A DNA stretch of 64,000 nucleotides. Origin: an uncultured Pseudoteredinibacter sp. GTDB taxonomy: Bacteria; Pseudomonadota; Gammaproteobacteria; Pseudomonadales; Cellvibrionaceae. The translations under genes and the position numbers were made by a program. The notes beneath the pieces were generated by a model. It made no database searches, had not been told where the DNA came from, and saw only the letters and a list, made by a program, of their open reading frames with translations. Where the stretch lies: contig NZ_CANMSS010000003.1 of assembly GCF_947500695.1 (NCBI RefSeq), positions 400,162 to 464,161 on the forward strand, given 5' to 3'. Shown one piece after another: positions 10,442 through 21,069 of this stretch. How positions within the stretch are numbered: the stretch's first letter is position 1; each line of letters opens with the position of its first letter.

Positions 10442-10650
10442 AGATCAATGCTCGCTTGGGGCTAAGTACATAAATCCTAAGGGATTATTTGGTCTCAGGC
10501 GTTAATCTCTTATTGTTATTAAAGTCTATAATTCCGCATACCTAATGCAGATCAAAATATTGTGCTATTTAATTGCCATTTTTGCAATCTAATTCTGATG
10601 TGTAATCTCTATAATGCCAAACATTCGAATTTCGGTAGTTTGGAGCTTTC

Positions 10651-13600
10651 ATGCTGTACCCAGAAAATCACAATGCCCAGAGCGAATTGCGTCAAAGCAT
10701 ACGCAATGCCTATCGTATGGACGAAGGTCAGGTCGTAGAGGAGTTATTGGCCCAGGATCAGATCGACGCTATATCTAGAGCCAAAATCTGGCAAAAAGCT
10801 CGCGAGCTGATTTTGCATATCCGTAAAGAGCAAGAAGGCAAGGGCGGTGTTGACGCGCTATTGCAAGAATTCTCGCTATCTACTGATGAAGGCATTGTCT
10901 TGATGTGTTTGGCCGAAGCATTGCTGCGCGTGCCAGATAAGGACACCATGGATCGATTGATTCGCGATAAATTATCGGGCGGTGATTGGGATTCACATCT
11001 CGGTAATTCAGATTCTTTGTTTGTAAATGCTTCCGCTTGGGGTCTATTGCTTACTGGCAAGATGGTGACTTACAGCGATGAAAATAATCGCCGCAATTTT
11101 GGCATTCTTAAGCAAACCATGGGCCGCGTTGGCGAGCCTGTTATTCGCCGCGCAGTTCGCTATGCCATGCAAATTATGGGTACTCAGTTTGTATTGGGCA
11201 CTACCATTATTCAGGCTCTTAAGCGTGCCAGCGAAGAGGAAGCCAAAGGCTACCGCTACTCTTACGATATGCTAGGTGAAGGCGCGCGTACCGATGCCGA
11301 CGCTCAACGCTATTTCCAAAGCTATATGGATGCTATTGAATCCATTGGTAAAGCAGCCGCAAATGCTGGGCCAGAAGAAAGCCCGGGTATTTCTGTTAAG
11401 TTGTCCGCTATTCATCCACGCTATGAGTTTTCTCATCGCCAGCGCGTAATGGATGAGCTGGTTCCACGCTTAAAAGAACTGGCTTTGGCGGCAAAGCACT
11501 ATGACATTGGTTTTACGGTTGATGCCGAAGAAGCTGATCGTTTAGACCTTTCTTTCGATATTATCGAAGCGGTTTATCTTGATGAGGATCTCGCTGGTTG
11601 GGAAGGTTTTGGCTTGGCGATTCAGGCCTATCAAAAACGTGCCCATTTGGTGATCGATTGGATTATTCAGCTCGCTCGCAAGGGCGGTCGCCGTATTATG
11701 GTGCGCCTAGTGAAAGGTGCTTACTGGGATTCGGAAATCAAATGGAGCCAAGAAGAAGGTCTAGAAGGCTATCCGGTATTTACCCGTAAAGCATCTACCG
11801 ATGTTAGCTACCAAGTTTGTGCTCAAAAATTATTAGCCGCTAGAGATTGCATCTTCCCGCAGTTCGCCACCCATAATGCCTATAGCGTCGCGAGCATTTT
11901 AGCCATGGATAGCGAACGCAAAGGTTTTGAATTCCAACGTTTGCATGGCATGGGTGAGGCACTTTATGAAAACATGGTGGCCGATGAAGGCATTAGCTGT
12001 CGTATTTATGCACCCGTAGGTGAGCATGCCGATTTGCTGGCCTATCTAGTTCGCCGTCTGCTTGAAAATGGCGCTAATAGCTCTTTTGTAAACAATATTG
12101 TTGATGAATCGATTCCGGTTGAATCCTTATTGGAAGATCCTTTTGCCACAGTGGAATCTTGGAAAGAGAAAAGCAATTCAGTAATTCCATTGCCGGAAGA
12201 TATTTTTGAAAGCGAGTTTTCTTCAGTAAGTGAAGATATCGTGGCCCGTAAAAACTCTGTTGGTTTTGATCTTACGGATTGTAATCACACCGAGCCGGCC
12301 AAAGCTGCTTTAACCGCTTTATTGGACAACTGGCTGAAGGCGGCTGCAACAGCCGAAGGTGATTGCGAAGTGCGCAACCCGGCCAATCAAGATGAGCTTA
12401 TTGGTCATCTACAGTTTGATAGCGAATCGGCCATTGAAGAGAAGCTGCAGCAAGCGCAGACGGCTCAGTCAGCTTGGGCGGCTCGCCCAACAGTTGAGCG
12501 TGCAGGGTTATTAAATGCAATGGCTGATGCGCTTGAAGCGAATCGTGATGAATTCTTGGCCCTGTGTGTAAAAGAGGCGGGTAAGTCAGTTCCTGATGCA
12601 GTTGCGGAAATTCGTGAAGCCGTTGATTTTTGCCGTTACTACGCTCGCCAAGCGGAAACCTTATTCAATGAAAATGCAGTGCAAGCACGCGGTGTTGTGC
12701 TTTGTATCAGCCCTTGGAACTTCCCATTAGCCATTTTCCTAGGTCAAGTTGCTGCAGCTTTGGTTACCGGTAATACGGTTTTAGCAAAGCCTGCCGAGCA
12801 AACCAGTCTAGTGGCATTGCGCTGCATTGAGCTGTGGCGAGAGCAGGGCTTGCCTGCCGATGTGTTGCAGCTAATTATTGGCCCAGGTAAGCCAGTGGGT
12901 GAAAAGCTTGTGCCTGATACACGCATTGCGGCAGTCATGTTTACCGGCTCAACTGCGACAGGCCAGTGGATTAATCGAACTTTGGCCGCGCGTGAAGAAA
13001 ACTCGGCGCCCTTGGTGGCCGAAACAGGCGGTCAAAACGCCATGATTGTGGATTCAACCGCGCTTCCAGAGCAGGTGGTTGATGATGTTATGTCTTCAGG
13101 TTTTCAGTCGGCAGGCCAGCGTTGTTCGGCTTTACGTGTGTTGTTCCTGCAAGAAGATATCGCCGATAAAGTAATCACCATGATTAAAGGTGCGATGGCA
13201 GAGTTACATGTGGGTGATCCGCAGTGGTTAAGTACCGATGTGGGCCCCGTTATCGATCAGGCGGCACTATCTCGTTTGCAAGCGCATCAGCAACACTTGG
13301 CGGAGCTATCCGATAAAAAAGCGCGCTTACATTATGCTTGTGGCATCGATAGCAATTTACCACATGGTAACTATTTTGCGCCGCATTTATATGAATTACA
13401 GAGCTTAGACATATTGCACGAAGAAGTTTTTGGGCCGGTAGTGCATGTAGTGCGCTTTAAGGGCAGTGAGCTGAACGATGTTATAGCGCAAATTAATCGC
13501 GCCGGCTTTGGCTTAACCCTAGGTGTACACAGTCGTATTCAGGCCGTTTGCGATAAGGTCGCGGTGCAAGCCAAAGTGGGCAATGTTTACATCAATCGCA

Positions 13601-14436
13601 ATATTATTGGTGCGGTTGTTGGTGTGCAGCCATTTGGTGGTCGTGGCCTGTCTGGTACCGGACCAAAAGCCGGTGGCCCAGCTTATTTGCAGGCGCTAGT
13701 GAAGAATGTCAGCGACTCTGCAACAGACACTATCCAATTACAATTGCCAGAGCCAAGACGCGATGCAGCAGCAGATCGCCTAATGGCTAAAGTTTCATCC
13801 GCACAGGCTCATTGGAATGCAATTGGCTTTGATGGGCGTTTAAATCAATTGCGCAGGCTGCTTGCCAGCATGGCGGGTTTGGACACATTCCCGAATCTTG
13901 AAGCGATGCTACACAATAGTCAGGATAGTCTGCAGGCGATGGATGATCGTTTTGCCAAAATCAAAGAGCTGCCTGGCCCAACTGGTGAAAGCAATCTTTT
14001 GGGGCACGATGCCCGTGGCGTTTTACTGGCCTTAAAAGAAGATGGGCAAAACTACCGTGATTTCTTTGCGCCACTTATTTCAGCGCTATTGGCCGGTAAT
14101 GCCTTATTGGTTAGCCTGCAAGAGGGTGATCAAGAGCTGTTCCAGCACCTGCTAGCTTTTGCCAAGCAAGCGGATATGCCGGCTGATCTTATCTGTGCAG
14201 TAAGTGAAAGTGAGCTGGCGGCTGTATTGGCAAGTCCAGAATTAGCCGCTGTTTTAGTGCCGGCATTTAGCTCTGAGTTGCAAGCTGTATTGGCACAGCG
14301 TGAAGGCGCTATTTTGCCTCAGCTACAAGCCAATGCTGCGTTCTTTGAGCAACGCTTGTTTATCGAAAAGACGATTACTACCGATACAACAGCCGCTGGT
14401 GGTAATGCCTCTTTAATGTCGATCTCTGAAGACTAG
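10651..14436 (+). CDS. putA: Bifunctional proline dehydrogenase / L-glutamate-gamma-semialdehyde dehydrogenase
   Basis: This 1261-residue enzyme oxidises proline to pyrroline-5-carboxylate (FAD) and then to glutamate (NAD). The proline dehydrogenase barrel covers about residues 190-480 (MVRLVKGAYWDSEIK). The aldehyde dehydrogenase domain follows at about 560-1020, with CISPWNFPLAIFLGQ and the catalytic cysteine in SAGQRCSALR (Cys825). A further C-terminal region of about 230 residues resembles the extra domain of long PutA forms. It starts directly with the alpha region and has no N-terminal ribbon-helix-helix, so unlike E. coli PutA it cannot repress its own gene. The divergent Lrp-type gene is the likely regulator. 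A terminator follows. Confidence 0.96.
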   Translation: MLYPENHNAQSELRQSIRNAYRMDEGQVVEELLAQDQIDAISRAKIWQKARELILHIRKEQEGKGGVDALLQEFSLSTDEGIVLMCLAEALLRVPDKDTMDRLIRDKLSGGDWDSHLGNSDSLFVNASAWGLLLTGKMVTYSDENNRRNFGILKQTMGRVGEPVIRRAVRYAMQIMGTQFVLGTTIIQALKRASEEEAKGYRYSYDMLGEGARTDADAQRYFQSYMDAIESIGKAAANAGPEESPGISVKLSAIHPRYEFSHRQRVMDELVPRLKELALAAKHYDIGFTVDAEEADRLDLSFDIIEAVYLDEDLAGWEGFGLAIQAYQKRAHLVIDWIIQLARKGGRRIMVRLVKGAYWDSEIKWSQEEGLEGYPVFTRKASTDVSYQVCAQKLLAARDCIFPQFATHNAYSVASILAMDSERKGFEFQRLHGMGEALYENMVADEGISCRIYAPVGEHADLLAYLVRRLLENGANSSFVNNIVDESIPVESLLEDPFATVESWKEKSNSVIPLPEDIFESEFSSVSEDIVARKNSVGFDLTDCNHTEPAKAALTALLDNWLKAAATAEGDCEVRNPANQDELIGHLQFDSESAIEEKLQQAQTAQSAWAARPTVERAGLLNAMADALEANRDEFLALCVKEAGKSVPDAVAEIREAVDFCRYYARQAETLFNENAVQARGVVLCISPWNFPLAIFLGQVAAALVTGNTVLAKPAEQTSLVALRCIELWREQGLPADVLQLIIGPGKPVGEKLVPDTRIAAVMFTGSTATGQWINRTLAAREENSAPLVAETGGQNAMIVDSTALPEQVVDDVMSSGFQSAGQRCSALRVLFLQEDIADKVITMIKGAMAELHVGDPQWLSTDVGPVIDQAALSRLQAHQQHLAELSDKKARLHYACGIDSNLPHGNYFAPHLYELQSLDILHEEVFGPVVHVVRFKGSELNDVIAQINRAGFGLTLGVHSRIQAVCDKVAVQAKVGNVYINRNIIGAVVGVQPFGGRGLSGTGPKAGGPAYLQALVKNVSDSATDTIQLQLPEPRRDAAADRLMAKVSSAQAHWNAIGFDGRLNQLRRLLASMAGLDTFPNLEAMLHNSQDSLQAMDDRFAKIKELPGPTGESNLLGHDARGVLLALKEDGQNYRDFFAPLISALLAGNALLVSLQEGDQELFQHLLAFAKQADMPADLICAVSESELAAVLASPELAAVLVPAFSSELQAVLAQREGAILPQLQANAAFFEQRLFIEKTITTDTTAAGGNASLMSISED

Positions 14437-14481
14437 CAACGAACAAATCTCCCGCAACGGCTGTAAAGCCGAAGCATCTTT

Positions 14482-14521
14482 CGCCCAACTCGTGGAATAT
14501 CCGCTGAGTTGGGCTTTTTTT
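14482..14521 (+). terminator. Rho-independent terminator of putA
   Basis: The stem GCCCAACTC / GAGTTGGGC, with a loop of about 13 bases, is followed directly by seven T residues, 46 bases after the putA stop. Confidence 0.85.
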
Positions 14522-14677
14522 ATGTTTAAAAATTTGCTTAACTGTGCGGCTATTTTATGGTGCTTCTTTATGACTTCTAAAGAGCCGCTAGATACATTAG
14601 ACGTCATTAATAAGAGCGTCATGTTTTACATGCCAAAGATGTAATCTTTGCGTGTTGATAAATTAAGTGAGATTGCT

Positions 14678-15817
14678 ATGAGCACAACTATTTCAATTGC
14701 CAGTGATTTTGATGGTGGCAATATTGTCGTCAAGGACGCTACTAACCCCGAGCAGATAAGCTTAGAGATCCGCCGTGATATCGCGGCGGATTACTTTCAG
14801 TGGTTTTATTTTTCGGTATCAAACTGTGCGGGTCAGGCGATGGGCTTTAGTCTTGAAAACGCCAGCAAGGCCTCCTACGCCGATGCTTGGGATAATTATA
14901 ATGTTGTCGCTTCATATGATCGCGAAAGCTGGTTCCGAGTCCCTGCTCAATATCAAGACGGCCAGTTGAAATGGCAACACCAGCCAGAGCACGATCAAGT
15001 TTATTACTCGTATTTTGCACCTTATGATAAGGCTCGCCACGAGCAGCTATTAACAACTATCAATAGTCATGAGCGCTGTGAACAAATCGATCAATGCCAA
15101 ACGGTCGATGGTCATAGTGTTGAGTTGTTTAAGTTTGCAAGCACTGCACAAACGGCTGAAAAGCGTAATTTGTGGTTAATTGCGCGCCAACACCCAGGTG
15201 AAACCATGGCGGAATGGTTTATGGAAGGTTTACTAGAAAAGCTATTCGCCATGCCTGATAGTGAAGCTCTTCTAATGGGTGCCGATATTTACTTTGTGGT
15301 AAATATGAACCCCGACGGGTCATGGGCGGGTAATTTACGCACCAATGGTGCAGGTACCGATCTTAACCGTGCTTGGCAAGATCCTACAGCTGAATCCAGC
15401 CCAGAAGTGCTTATGGTACGTAATGCCATGGACAGAATTGGCGTTGATATGTTTCTAGATATTCATGGTGACGAAGAGTTGCCGTATGTATTCACCGCGG
15501 GCTGTGAAGGTAACCCGAGTTATTCCCTGCGCCTACAAGAATTGGAAGAGCGCTTCCGTCGCCGTTATCAAGAGATAAATCCAGATTTTCAGTCTGTCTA
15601 TGGTTATGACAAAGATGAGCCTGGCAAGGCAGACTTGCGTATCGCTTGTAATCAGGTAGGGCAGCGTTTTGATTGTTTATCTTTCACCATAGAAATGCCC
15701 TTTAAAGACAACGCCAATATCCCTGATGAAAAAGAGGGCTGGTCTCCTGAGCGCTCTAGAAACTTGGGTATTTCTACTCTGGAATTGATGGCCGAATTAC
15801 TACCAGATTTAAGATAG
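14678..15817 (+). CDS. M14-family zinc carboxypeptidase (cytosolic carboxypeptidase-like)
   Basis: The protein is 379 residues from the ATG at 14678; a TTG ten codons upstream is a weaker option. An N-terminal beta-sandwich-like region (about 1-130) precedes the peptidase domain, as in the M14 group that includes eukaryotic cytosolic carboxypeptidases. Zinc ligands are His172 and Glu175 in RQHPGETMAE and His263 in LDIHGDEE. A glutamate in FTIEMPFKD (about residue 345) is in place for the catalytic base. There is no signal peptide, so it acts in the cytoplasm, trimming C-terminal residues from unknown proteins or peptides. It stands alone between two terminators. Confidence 0.85.
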   Translation: MSTTISIASDFDGGNIVVKDATNPEQISLEIRRDIAADYFQWFYFSVSNCAGQAMGFSLENASKASYADAWDNYNVVASYDRESWFRVPAQYQDGQLKWQHQPEHDQVYYSYFAPYDKARHEQLLTTINSHERCEQIDQCQTVDGHSVELFKFASTAQTAEKRNLWLIARQHPGETMAEWFMEGLLEKLFAMPDSEALLMGADIYFVVNMNPDGSWAGNLRTNGAGTDLNRAWQDPTAESSPEVLMVRNAMDRIGVDMFLDIHGDEELPYVFTAGCEGNPSYSLRLQELEERFRRRYQEINPDFQSVYGYDKDEPGKADLRIACNQVGQRFDCLSFTIEMPFKDNANIPDEKEGWSPERSRNLGISTLELMAELLPDLR

Positions 15818-15850
15818 CTTTAAGTTTCATTCCTAGGTTCAAGATTCATG

Positions 15851-15884
15851 GCGAATAACTCGATGGGTTATTCGCTGTTTTTTT
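15851..15884. terminator. Terminator between the carboxypeptidase and chemoreceptor genes
   Basis: The stem GCGAATAAC / GTTATTCGC with a seven-base loop is followed by TGTTTTTTT. It lies between two convergent genes, so it would stop the rightward transcript and may work weakly on the other. Confidence 0.8.
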
Positions 15885-15888
15885 AATT

Positions 15889-17892
15889 CTAAACCTGAAA
15901 CTGCTTTACGTTCTCAGATAGATTCTTCGAAAGATCGCTGACTTCATCGGTGGCGGCGTTTAAAGACGTTAAGCTGCTGCTGGTTTTATTATACTGCTCC
16001 TGAATAAACTGAACATTTTTGTTGATATCTTCAACAGCGATAGATTGCTCTTCGGTAGCCGTTGCAATTTGAATGTTCATTTTATTTAAGTTCGAGATCT
16101 GCTGGATAACGATACCAATATTTTCGCTGCTGTTATTTAAGCTATTGGCGGTATTCTCCGCGAGCTCTAAACTGCTGCTGATGGCACTTACTGCTTTAGA
16201 ACTGCCTTGTTGAAGCTTTTCAATATTGTCTTGAATTTGCCCGGTAGACTCTTGGGTTTTGGAAGCAAGTGAGCGAACTTCATCCGCGACGACTGCAAAG
16301 CCTCGGCCCTGCTCGCCAGCTCGGGCAGCTTCAATAGCGGCATTCAAAGCCAGCAAATTGGTTTGTTCTGCAACACCTCGAATTACATCTAGGATTGACC
16401 CTATCTCGCTGCTATCTTCTGCTAGAGATTGAATAACTTGATTGGTGCTGCTCAATTCATTGCTTAACTGCTTCATCTCACTAAGTACAGTTTGCAACAT
16501 CTGATTGCCGGATTCCGCTGAGTTGTTGGCCTCCTCGGATTGAGACGCTGCTTGGGAGCAGTTTTGCGCAACTTCCTGCACGGTAGAGCCCATCTGATTC
16601 ATCGCGACAGCGGCCATTTGAGTTTGTCCTAGTCCAGAGTTAACTTGCTCGTTTACCGCCTCTGAAATATTTTCCAGAGTGTTTACGGTTTTATTCAGCG
16701 AGCTATCGGCTTCTTTGGTGTTATGTATGAGTGTTCGCATCTGTGCCACCATGGCATTGAATGAGTCTGCCAATTGGCCAAGGTCATCATCACTATTGCT
16801 TTGGGCGTGGGCCTTTAGATTAGATTTTTCGCCAAGCTGATGCATGGCTGAAGATATGGTTTTTAGTTGTTCGGTAATCCCTTTCACCGTGTAACTACAA
16901 AGCAATACCGCGATGGCAATACCTACAATGGCGATGATCAGAATAGTATAGAACGCAGATTGGCTGGAGTTCTTTTTTTGGCTCATCATTTTTTGAAAAT
17001 CATTTTCAATCGCCAGCTCAGCCTTTTTGAGAAGGTTGATTCTTTGGGTGGCCATATTGAACCAGTCTGAAGCCTCCACCAAACTGTCTGTGCGCCCCTC
17101 TGATATGGAATCTCTAACATTCTGTATATTTTGCCAGAGTTGTGCATCGCGGTGTTTTTCCGAATTTCTAAGTAAAGCTTGGCTGGCAAGGTTTCTGAAG
17201 AGTTCCATGAACTTTTCTTGTTCGATTCCTAGTGTGGTTGCTCTCTTTCGCAACTCAATTTGCTCGCCGCTAGATGATAGAAGTGATGCAATTACAGCAC
17301 GTTCAATTCCAGCTCTTTCCTTAGCTTGTAGGAAATAGACGTAGGCGGTAGCAGACCTAGACAAGTCTGGCTCATTGAGTTCTAGGCTAAGTTGAGTGTT
17401 TAGGTCTAGTAAGTTTTTGTTCTTCTCTGTGAATTTTGCCAGCGCCTCAGGGAGTGGAATATTGAACGAATCAATCTTGTTGCGGATGTCTGGCAGGTCA
17501 CTGAGTTGCTGATTAATGGACTGACCAAGCTTCTTCTGTTCTGGGCTGCTTAGTGTGTAGCTTAATTCGCTGTAACTCTTGCGATAAACGTTAAGAAGCT
17601 TGTCGGTGTTTTTACGTTGTTCTTTGATTTTGTCGGCAAATCGATTGCCTTGGCTACTAAGAAAGATAGCTGTCATGCCACGTTCTTTTTGGATTTCGTG
17701 TACCAGTTGATTGGCGTTCATAGCCAATATGCTTAGGTCTCGGCTCTTGCTCATCTGGTCAGAGCTTTCTTTTAAAAGAATGAGTTTGCTACCAATAAAA
17801 AAGAGGGCGAGTAATAAAGGTGCTAAGACAATCAGTAGTAATTTGTATCGAATAGCTAAGTTTTTGAACTGAAACACAAGTCTCTCCTGCAT
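15889..17892 (-). CDS. Methyl-accepting chemotaxis protein with NIT sensor domain
   Basis: This 667-residue receptor has an N-terminal membrane segment (about residues 15-38) and a periplasmic helical domain of about 270 residues with the nitrate/nitrite-sensing (NIT) signature around [19 protein letters not shown] second membrane segment (about 312-335), a HAMP linker and the cytoplasmic signalling hairpin follow, with the tip [20 protein letters not shown]. It would pass ligand binding to CheA/CheW; nitrate, nitrite or a related small ligand is a guess from the domain. A GTG five codons after the annotated ATG has a much better ribosome site (GGAGAG), so the protein may begin at 17877. No CheA or CheW is nearby. 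Confidence 0.9.
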   Translation of the reverse strand: MQERLVFQFKNLAIRYKLLLIVLAPLLLALFFIGSKLILLKESSDQMSKSRDLSILAMNANQLVHEIQKERGMTAIFLSSQGNRFADKIKEQRKNTDKLLNVYRKSYSELSYTLSSPEQKKLGQSINQQLSDLPDIRNKIDSFNIPLPEALAKFTEKNKNLLDLNTQLSLELNEPDLSRSATAYVYFLQAKERAGIERAVIASLLSSSGEQIELRKRATTLGIEQEKFMELFRNLASQALLRNSEKHRDAQLWQNIQNVRDSISEGRTDSLVEASDWFNMATQRINLLKKAELAIENDFQKMMSQKKNSSQSAFYTILIIAIVGIAIAVLLCSYTVKGITEQLKTISSAMHQLGEKSNLKAHAQSNSDDDLGQLADSFNAMVAQMRTLIHNTKEADSSLNKTVNTLENISEAVNEQVNSGLGQTQMAAVAMNQMGSTVQEVAQNCSQAASQSEEANNSAESGNQMLQTVLSEMKQLSNELSSTNQVIQSLAEDSSEIGSILDVIRGVAEQTNLLALNAAIEAARAGEQGRGFAVVADEVRSLASKTQESTGQIQDNIEKLQQGSSKAVSAISSSLELAENTANSLNNSSENIGIVIQQISNLNKMNIQIATATEEQSIAVEDINKNVQFIQEQYNKTSSSLTSLNAATDEVSDLSKNLSENVKQFQV

Positions 17893-18114
17893 AGTGATTT
17901 CTTAGGCAACTACGCTTTAAAGCCGCACCGCAGCGAACAAAAAAGATACCTGTATATTAGAATCTAGTACTTTATGGAGATGAGTGGTAATAATTGATGA
18001 TTAATCGATGAATGGCGATTGTTAATAAAATATTCTTTGGAGTGAGAGTAAAAGGTTGTGTTCTAAATGACAGATAGATAGCTAGATAGATGGCGGGATT
18101 TTTCTTTAGAGCGA

Positions 18115-18140
18115 GAACAGGGCCTTATAAGGCCCTGTTC
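18115..18140. terminator. Perfect 26-base palindrome downstream of the aru genes
   Basis: GAACAGGGCC, TTATAA and GGCCCTGTTC form a perfect palindrome 19 bases beyond the aruH-like stop. No T-run follows on the minus strand, so terminator is the most likely role but not certain; a protein-binding site is the alternative. Confidence 0.55.
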
Positions 18141-18158
18141 ATTTTGCTAAGGAAGTCT

Positions 18159-19346
18159 TTAGCTGGTTAAGGCTTTAGCATAACGTTCAATGCGATCAAA
18201 TGCTGGCTTGAGTACATTAATTGGCTGAGCAAGTGAAACTCGTACATAATTTGTGGTGCTTTGACCAAAGCCGATGCCGGGCAACACCGATACTTTTTCT
18301 TTCTTCAATAAATCCTCGGCAAAACATAAGCCGTTTTCGGCCAGATCGTCGACCTTGATCATAACAAACATGCCGGCTTTTGGGGTCTGGCAGGAAATTC
18401 CGGGGATGCTATTTACGCGCTCACAAACATAGTTGCGTCGTTGGCGATATTCTTCACGCACACCCTGGATATACTCTTCATCGTTGCTCAAAGCAAAGGC
18501 TGCCGCGTCCTGTACAAATTGGCAGCACCCAAAGATGGTTGATGAAGTGAAATCCAATAGTCGTTGTGAAAACTCAGTACTCGCCACAGTCCAGCCTAAG
18601 CGCCAGCCGGTCATTGCGTGGGATTTAGATAAGCCATCGATAATAACAACGTTGTCCAAACTCGCCGCTGCTTTGCGTAGCGAGGTGTGAGTTTCATCGA
18701 AGGTGATCATCGAGTAAACCTCATCGCAAACTAGCCATAAATTGTTCTCTAAGCAAAATTCGGCAAGTTCACGAAGTTGGCTTTCGCTGATCATATTACC
18801 TGCTGGGTTGCCTGGTGTGTTAATAAAGACAACTCGGGTCTTGTTGGTGACCGCTGCTTTAACGCGCTCTACATCGAGCTCAAAATGGTTTTCTACATCC
18901 AGTTCAACAGGTACTACATTGACATTCAAAGCTTTGAAAATCCCTTCGTAGCCAACATACATAGGCTCGGCCACAATAATATCTTCGCCGTCATTCAATA
19001 GGCAGGCCATAACTGAATAAATAGCGTTCGTTGCGCCTGGAAAAATCACTACATTACTAGGGTCGCAGTGTTTGCCAGAGGCTTTAATTTCGATATCAGA
19101 AATAATTTGACGTAAATGTTTCTCTCCCATCCCTGGCGCATAATGAGTGCGGCCCTTTTCTAAGCTATCAATGGTCGCTCGAATTGTTGACGGGAGGGTG
19201 GCAAGGTCAGGGTCGCCGACCGATAGCAAATAAACATCTTCGCCATTAGCGAATTGTTCGCAAGCTTGATCGTGCACGGCCCAAACACCGGAGGATTCTT
19301 CAATCAAGCGCTGCGATAGTTGGCTGATACGGGCATCGAAAGTCAT
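18159..19346 (-). CDS. aruH: Arginine:pyruvate transaminase-like PLP aminotransferase
   Basis: This 395-residue fold-type I aminotransferase has the PLP lysine in GLSKSHAMTGWRLGW and the conserved NTPGNPAG and CDEVYS motifs. The pattern LLSVGDPDL near the start and the overall layout resemble Pseudomonas AruH, which transfers the amino group of L-arginine to pyruvate to give 5-guanidino-2-oxopentanoate. It begins 20 bases after a gene for the matching decarboxylase, the strongest support for the arginine assignment. Without that neighbour it would only be called a class I/II aminotransferase. Probably co-transcribed with and downstream of the aruI-like gene. Confidence 0.78.
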   Translation of the reverse strand: MTFDARISQLSQRLIEESSGVWAVHDQACEQFANGEDVYLLSVGDPDLATLPSTIRATIDSLEKGRTHYAPGMGEKHLRQIISDIEIKASGKHCDPSNVVIFPGATNAIYSVMACLLNDGEDIIVAEPMYVGYEGIFKALNVNVVPVELDVENHFELDVERVKAAVTNKTRVVFINTPGNPAGNMISESQLRELAEFCLENNLWLVCDEVYSMITFDETHTSLRKAAASLDNVVIIDGLSKSHAMTGWRLGWTVASTEFSQRLLDFTSSTIFGCCQFVQDAAAFALSNDEEYIQGVREEYRQRRNYVCERVNSIPGISCQTPKAGMFVMIKVDDLAENGLCFAEDLLKKEKVSVLPGIGFGQSTTNYVRVSLAQPINVLKPAFDRIERYAKALTS

Positions 19347-19366
19347 AATGATGGGCTCTTAATCCG

Positions 19367-20968
19367 TTATGATTGAGTTAAAAAATCGGCTTCGCGAACT
19401 TCAATAACCGTGGGCATATTGTGCTCACGGTGTTCACGCAGCAGTTCAATAAGTTGAGTTGGATTTTCGGCTCGAGCGGCACGACAGCCATAAGCTGTAG
19501 CAATCGCTAAAAAGTCTGGCGTGTGAATATCACAGGCGATGGGCTGCATGCCGGCTGTTTCAAAATTTTGCGCGATCATTTCATAGCGCTGGTTATTCCA
19601 CACTACAATCGCGACAGGCAGCTGAGCCTCTACGGCTGTTGATAACTCATTGATAGTAAATTGCAAACCGCCATCACCGATTAAGCTAATCACTGGCAAC
19701 TCTGGCTTTGCGAGCTTTGCACCGAAGGCGGCGGGTAGGGCGTAGCCAAGCGTGCCATAACCTGTCGCGGCTGAAGCAAAGCGGCGCGTACTACGTGCCT
19801 GCAGTTGTGCTGCTGCGAAGTAGGCTGGCTGTGTAGAGTCGCCCAAAATGGCAGCTTCGGGCAGCGCTTCGTATAAAGCATCCAAAAAGGTTTGATAATT
19901 TTGATCCACACTTGGAGCGAGTTTTTCGCGAACCGCTTTGCTGCGTTGTGCACCTGCGCGTGCGGTAAAATCTAACTCGGGCAATAGCGCGGTAATGGCT
20001 GCATTGCTATCAGCTTGGATTGCAATATCGGGGCGAGCATTGCGGCACAGCTGTGTGGCATCAATATCGATGCGGATCAGCTTTCCACCAAGCGCAAAGC
20101 CCCCGTCAAAGAAAAAATCATAATCCGTTTCGCTAAATTCAGTGCCAATACCGAGGATCACATCGGCCTCTAAATAGAGATCCCGTACGGCCTGGTAGCT
20201 TGGGCTACTATTTATCAATAGCGGATGCTCGGGGGGCAGAATACCTTTAGCGTTATGGGTCAAGGTGGTGGGGGCATCCAGTTTTTCAGCCAGAGCCAAG
20301 GCGAGCTCAGCGGCATCTGCGGCACCGCCACCCAGCGCCAGCACAGGCTTTTCTGCGTTGTTTAGCAAATTGGCGGCCGCTTTAATGCTTGCTTCATTGG
20401 CTGCTGGTCGGCTTGGTAGTGGCCAGGTTTCCACCTCAACATGGCTGGCATCAGCGGTGATCACATCTAACGGCATTGAAAGGTGCACAGGCCCTGGGCG
20501 TTGGCTATGAAAAATGCTGAAGGCGCGAGCTAAGATCATAGGCAGCTCGTCCACTCTTGAAACGGTGTGAGCCCAAACGCTACTTTGTTCCATGGCGCGT
20601 TGCAAATCTGTGGTCTCGTGCAGGCGACCTTCGCCCAAGCCTTTTTCGTGGCGATTGTTATCGGCTGAGATTACCAGCATTGGGACAGAGTCTTGTAAAG
20701 CTTGTCCCATGGCGGTAGCGATATTCAGTGCGCCTGGCCCAGAAACTGTAACGCAGGCTGCCGGGCGACCGCTTACTCTCGCATAGCCATCGGCCATAAA
20801 GCCGGCGCCTTGTTCATGTCGCGGAGTTACATGGCGGATATTGGTTTGAGGCAGGCCGCGATATAGCTCGATGGTGTGAGTACCGGGTATGCCAAAAGCT
20901 GTATCGATACCATAGGCTTCCATCAATTTGGCCAACAGTACGCCACCGGTTTGTATTGCCTGAGTCAT
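19367..20968 (-). CDS. aruI: 5-guanidino-2-oxopentanoate decarboxylase-like TPP enzyme
   Basis: This 533-residue thiamine-diphosphate enzyme has the acetolactate-synthase layout. The catalytic glutamate is in TPRHEQGAGFMADGYAR, and the TPP/magnesium motif runs from GDGGLQFT to WNNQ. In the arginine transaminase pathway it decarboxylates 2-ketoarginine to 4-guanidinobutanal. A strong ribosome site (AAAGGAGG) precedes the ATG. The aminotransferase that would supply its substrate is the next gene. The 4-guanidinobutanal dehydrogenase and guanidinobutyrase are not in this window. It could act on another 2-oxoacid, but the pairing makes arginine catabolism the best reading. Confidence 0.8.
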   Translation of the reverse strand: MTQAIQTGGVLLAKLMEAYGIDTAFGIPGTHTIELYRGLPQTNIRHVTPRHEQGAGFMADGYARVSGRPAACVTVSGPGALNIATAMGQALQDSVPMLVISADNNRHEKGLGEGRLHETTDLQRAMEQSSVWAHTVSRVDELPMILARAFSIFHSQRPGPVHLSMPLDVITADASHVEVETWPLPSRPAANEASIKAAANLLNNAEKPVLALGGGAADAAELALALAEKLDAPTTLTHNAKGILPPEHPLLINSSPSYQAVRDLYLEADVILGIGTEFSETDYDFFFDGGFALGGKLIRIDIDATQLCRNARPDIAIQADSNAAITALLPELDFTARAGAQRSKAVREKLAPSVDQNYQTFLDALYEALPEAAILGDSTQPAYFAAAQLQARSTRRFASAATGYGTLGYALPAAFGAKLAKPELPVISLIGDGGLQFTINELSTAVEAQLPVAIVVWNNQRYEMIAQNFETAGMQPIACDIHTPDFLAIATAYGCRAARAENPTQLIELLREHREHNMPTVIEVREADFLTQS

Positions 20969-21021
20969 CGCTTGCCTCCTTTTATTTCAATGTTTCAAGC
21001 ATAGATCCCTTGGCAGACTTT

Positions 21022-21037
21022 GAATAACGATTTATTC
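21022..21037. promoter_or_regulatory. Candidate LysR-type operator between aruI and its regulator
   Basis: A perfect inverted repeat, GAATAA-CGAT-TTATTC, is centred in the 101-base gap between the divergent aruI-like and lysR genes. Interrupted dyads of this size, AT-rich and with a T-N11-A core, are what LysR regulators bind. The role is inferred from position. Confidence 0.55.
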
Positions 21038-21069
21038 TCCATAGTTCATTCCTAAAACTCATAAAGTCT